Source: Euryarchaeota archaeon UBA558 (GTDB taxonomy: Archaea > Thermoplasmatota > Poseidoniia > Poseidoniales > Thalassarchaeaceae). From it: DNA of 64,000 nucleotides. The notes below the pieces were generated by a model. That model worked only from the letters and a program-made list of their open reading frames with translations, was not told the origin of the DNA and ran no database searches. Shown here piece after piece: positions 63,678 to 64,000 of the stretch. Location: NCBI GenBank assembly GCA_002507175.1, contig DAZE01000005.1, positions 71,951 to 135,950 of the forward strand, read 5' to 3'. Position 1 is the first letter of the stretch; each line of letters opens with the position of its first letter. Position numbers and translations under genes: made by a program.

Positions 63678-64000
63678 ATGATTATGGGTAGGTCGGATTC
63701 TGAGACACTCATGAACAGCCATAAAATTGTGACCATTGCTTTTTCCATAGGCATGATGTTGACCGCCATGTCAGGGTGCCTATCGGCTACGGACTCCGAG
63801 GAACCCAATCCAGCCACTGAGCTTCAGGATTGGAACGTCTACCATGCAGTATCGATATCGGAATTGCCGATGTGTGATGGAGTTCACGAAGGCAGACTAT
63901 ACTACGTATCCGACACATCCTCGTTCCATGCCTGCGATACAGGTCAATGGGTGGAGATAGACATCACAGGACCCGCCGGACCCCAGGGCGAGGCAGGACC
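63678..64000 (+). CDS. predicted lipoprotein with collagen-like repeat, cut by the window edge
   Basis: Open to the right edge. N-terminal signal MLTAMSGC with lipobox Cys about residue 34, a short beta-rich segment with two cysteines (LPMCDGVHEG and FHACDTGQW), then GPAGPQGEAGP begins a collagen-like Gly-x-y repeat that continues past the edge. A lipid-anchored surface protein with a collagen-like stalk is predicted. ATG 63678 or the in-frame ATG at 63684 can start it. Confidence 0.75.
   Translation, partial: MIMGRSDSETLMNSHKIVTIAFSIGMMLTAMSGCLSATDSEEPNPATELQDWNVYHAVSISELPMCDGVHEGRLYYVSDTSSFHACDTGQWVEIDITGPAGPQGEAG

Overview
The window reads as a piece of an archaeal chromosome, most likely from a marine Thermoplasmatota lineage such as Marine Group II (Poseidoniales); that placement is inference from gene content. 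Archaeal markers are a Cdc48/VAT ATPase, ribosomal proteins L7Ae, S28e, L24e and an archaeal-type S2, deoxyhypusine synthase, Taw1 (wyosine synthesis), PyrB plus PyrI, a geranylgeranyl-reductase-type flavoprotein and an Ncs6/TtuA thiolase. Mixed in are genes of bacterial flavour: UvrB, CcmF, MsrA, thymidine phosphorylase, an AlkB-type membrane hydroxylase and a 59-residue Hc1-like (histone H1-like) protein. Coding density is very high: no gap exceeds 300 bases, neighbours often overlap by 4 bases, and convergent genes end within a few bases of one another. Starts are often GTG or TTG, and many carry Shine-Dalgarno variants of AGGAGGTGATC.

Layout. 1-8.4 kb: an aldehyde dehydrogenase cut by the left edge, Cdc48, a PRC-barrel protein, then DUF4350, DUF58 and a multi-spanning membrane protein in one operon. 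8.4-12.7 kb: a small membrane protein, tRNA thiolase, a tail-anchored SAP-domain protein, an aldo/keto reductase and pyrBI. 12.7-17.4 kb (mostly minus): MutS-like ATPase, L24e, S28e, L7Ae, PRPP synthase, then tRNA-Ile(GAT) and a PRC-barrel-like protein. 17.6-21 kb: class III aminotransferase and a degenerate SDR-like protein, facing the Hc1-like protein and deoxyhypusine synthase. 21-27.6 kb: uvrB, ubiA, ubiD (minus) and a geranylgeranyl reductase (plus). 27.6-32.1 kb: CcmF, FKBP, a membrane-anchored cupredoxin and a lipoprotein; together with UbiA/UbiD this suggests a quinone, cytochrome c and copper-protein respiratory chain.

32.1-39.5 kb: S2, a small CxxC protein, a tRNA-dihydrouridine synthase, three winged-helix regulators, two micro-ORFs with strong Shine-Dalgarno sites, a fused 3-hydroxyacyl-CoA dehydrogenase/enoyl-CoA hydratase and a four-helix membrane protein. 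39.5-49.6 kb: two glycosyltransferases, an ABC exporter of MacB/LolCDE type with two different ATPases around one 1043-residue permease (whose N-terminus carries a 63-bp in-frame tandem duplication), Taw1 and two YbjQ-family proteins. 49.6-54 kb: IMP dehydrogenase, MsrA, AlkB-like hydroxylase, thymidine phosphorylase.

54-64 kb: a giant cell-surface protein with ELW-type repeats and Asp-rich calcium-binding repeats, a WD40 protein, and then a cluster I cannot assign: a small membrane protein with an acidic tail, a 683-residue soluble protein of unknown family, and a DUF4126 membrane protein, behind a good TATA box. The window ends inside a lipoprotein with collagen-like Gly-Pro triplets. The observations I rate highest are the Hc1-like protein, the unassigned 59.4-62.3 kb cluster, the micro-ORF pair, the duplicated permease start and the tail-anchored SAP protein.
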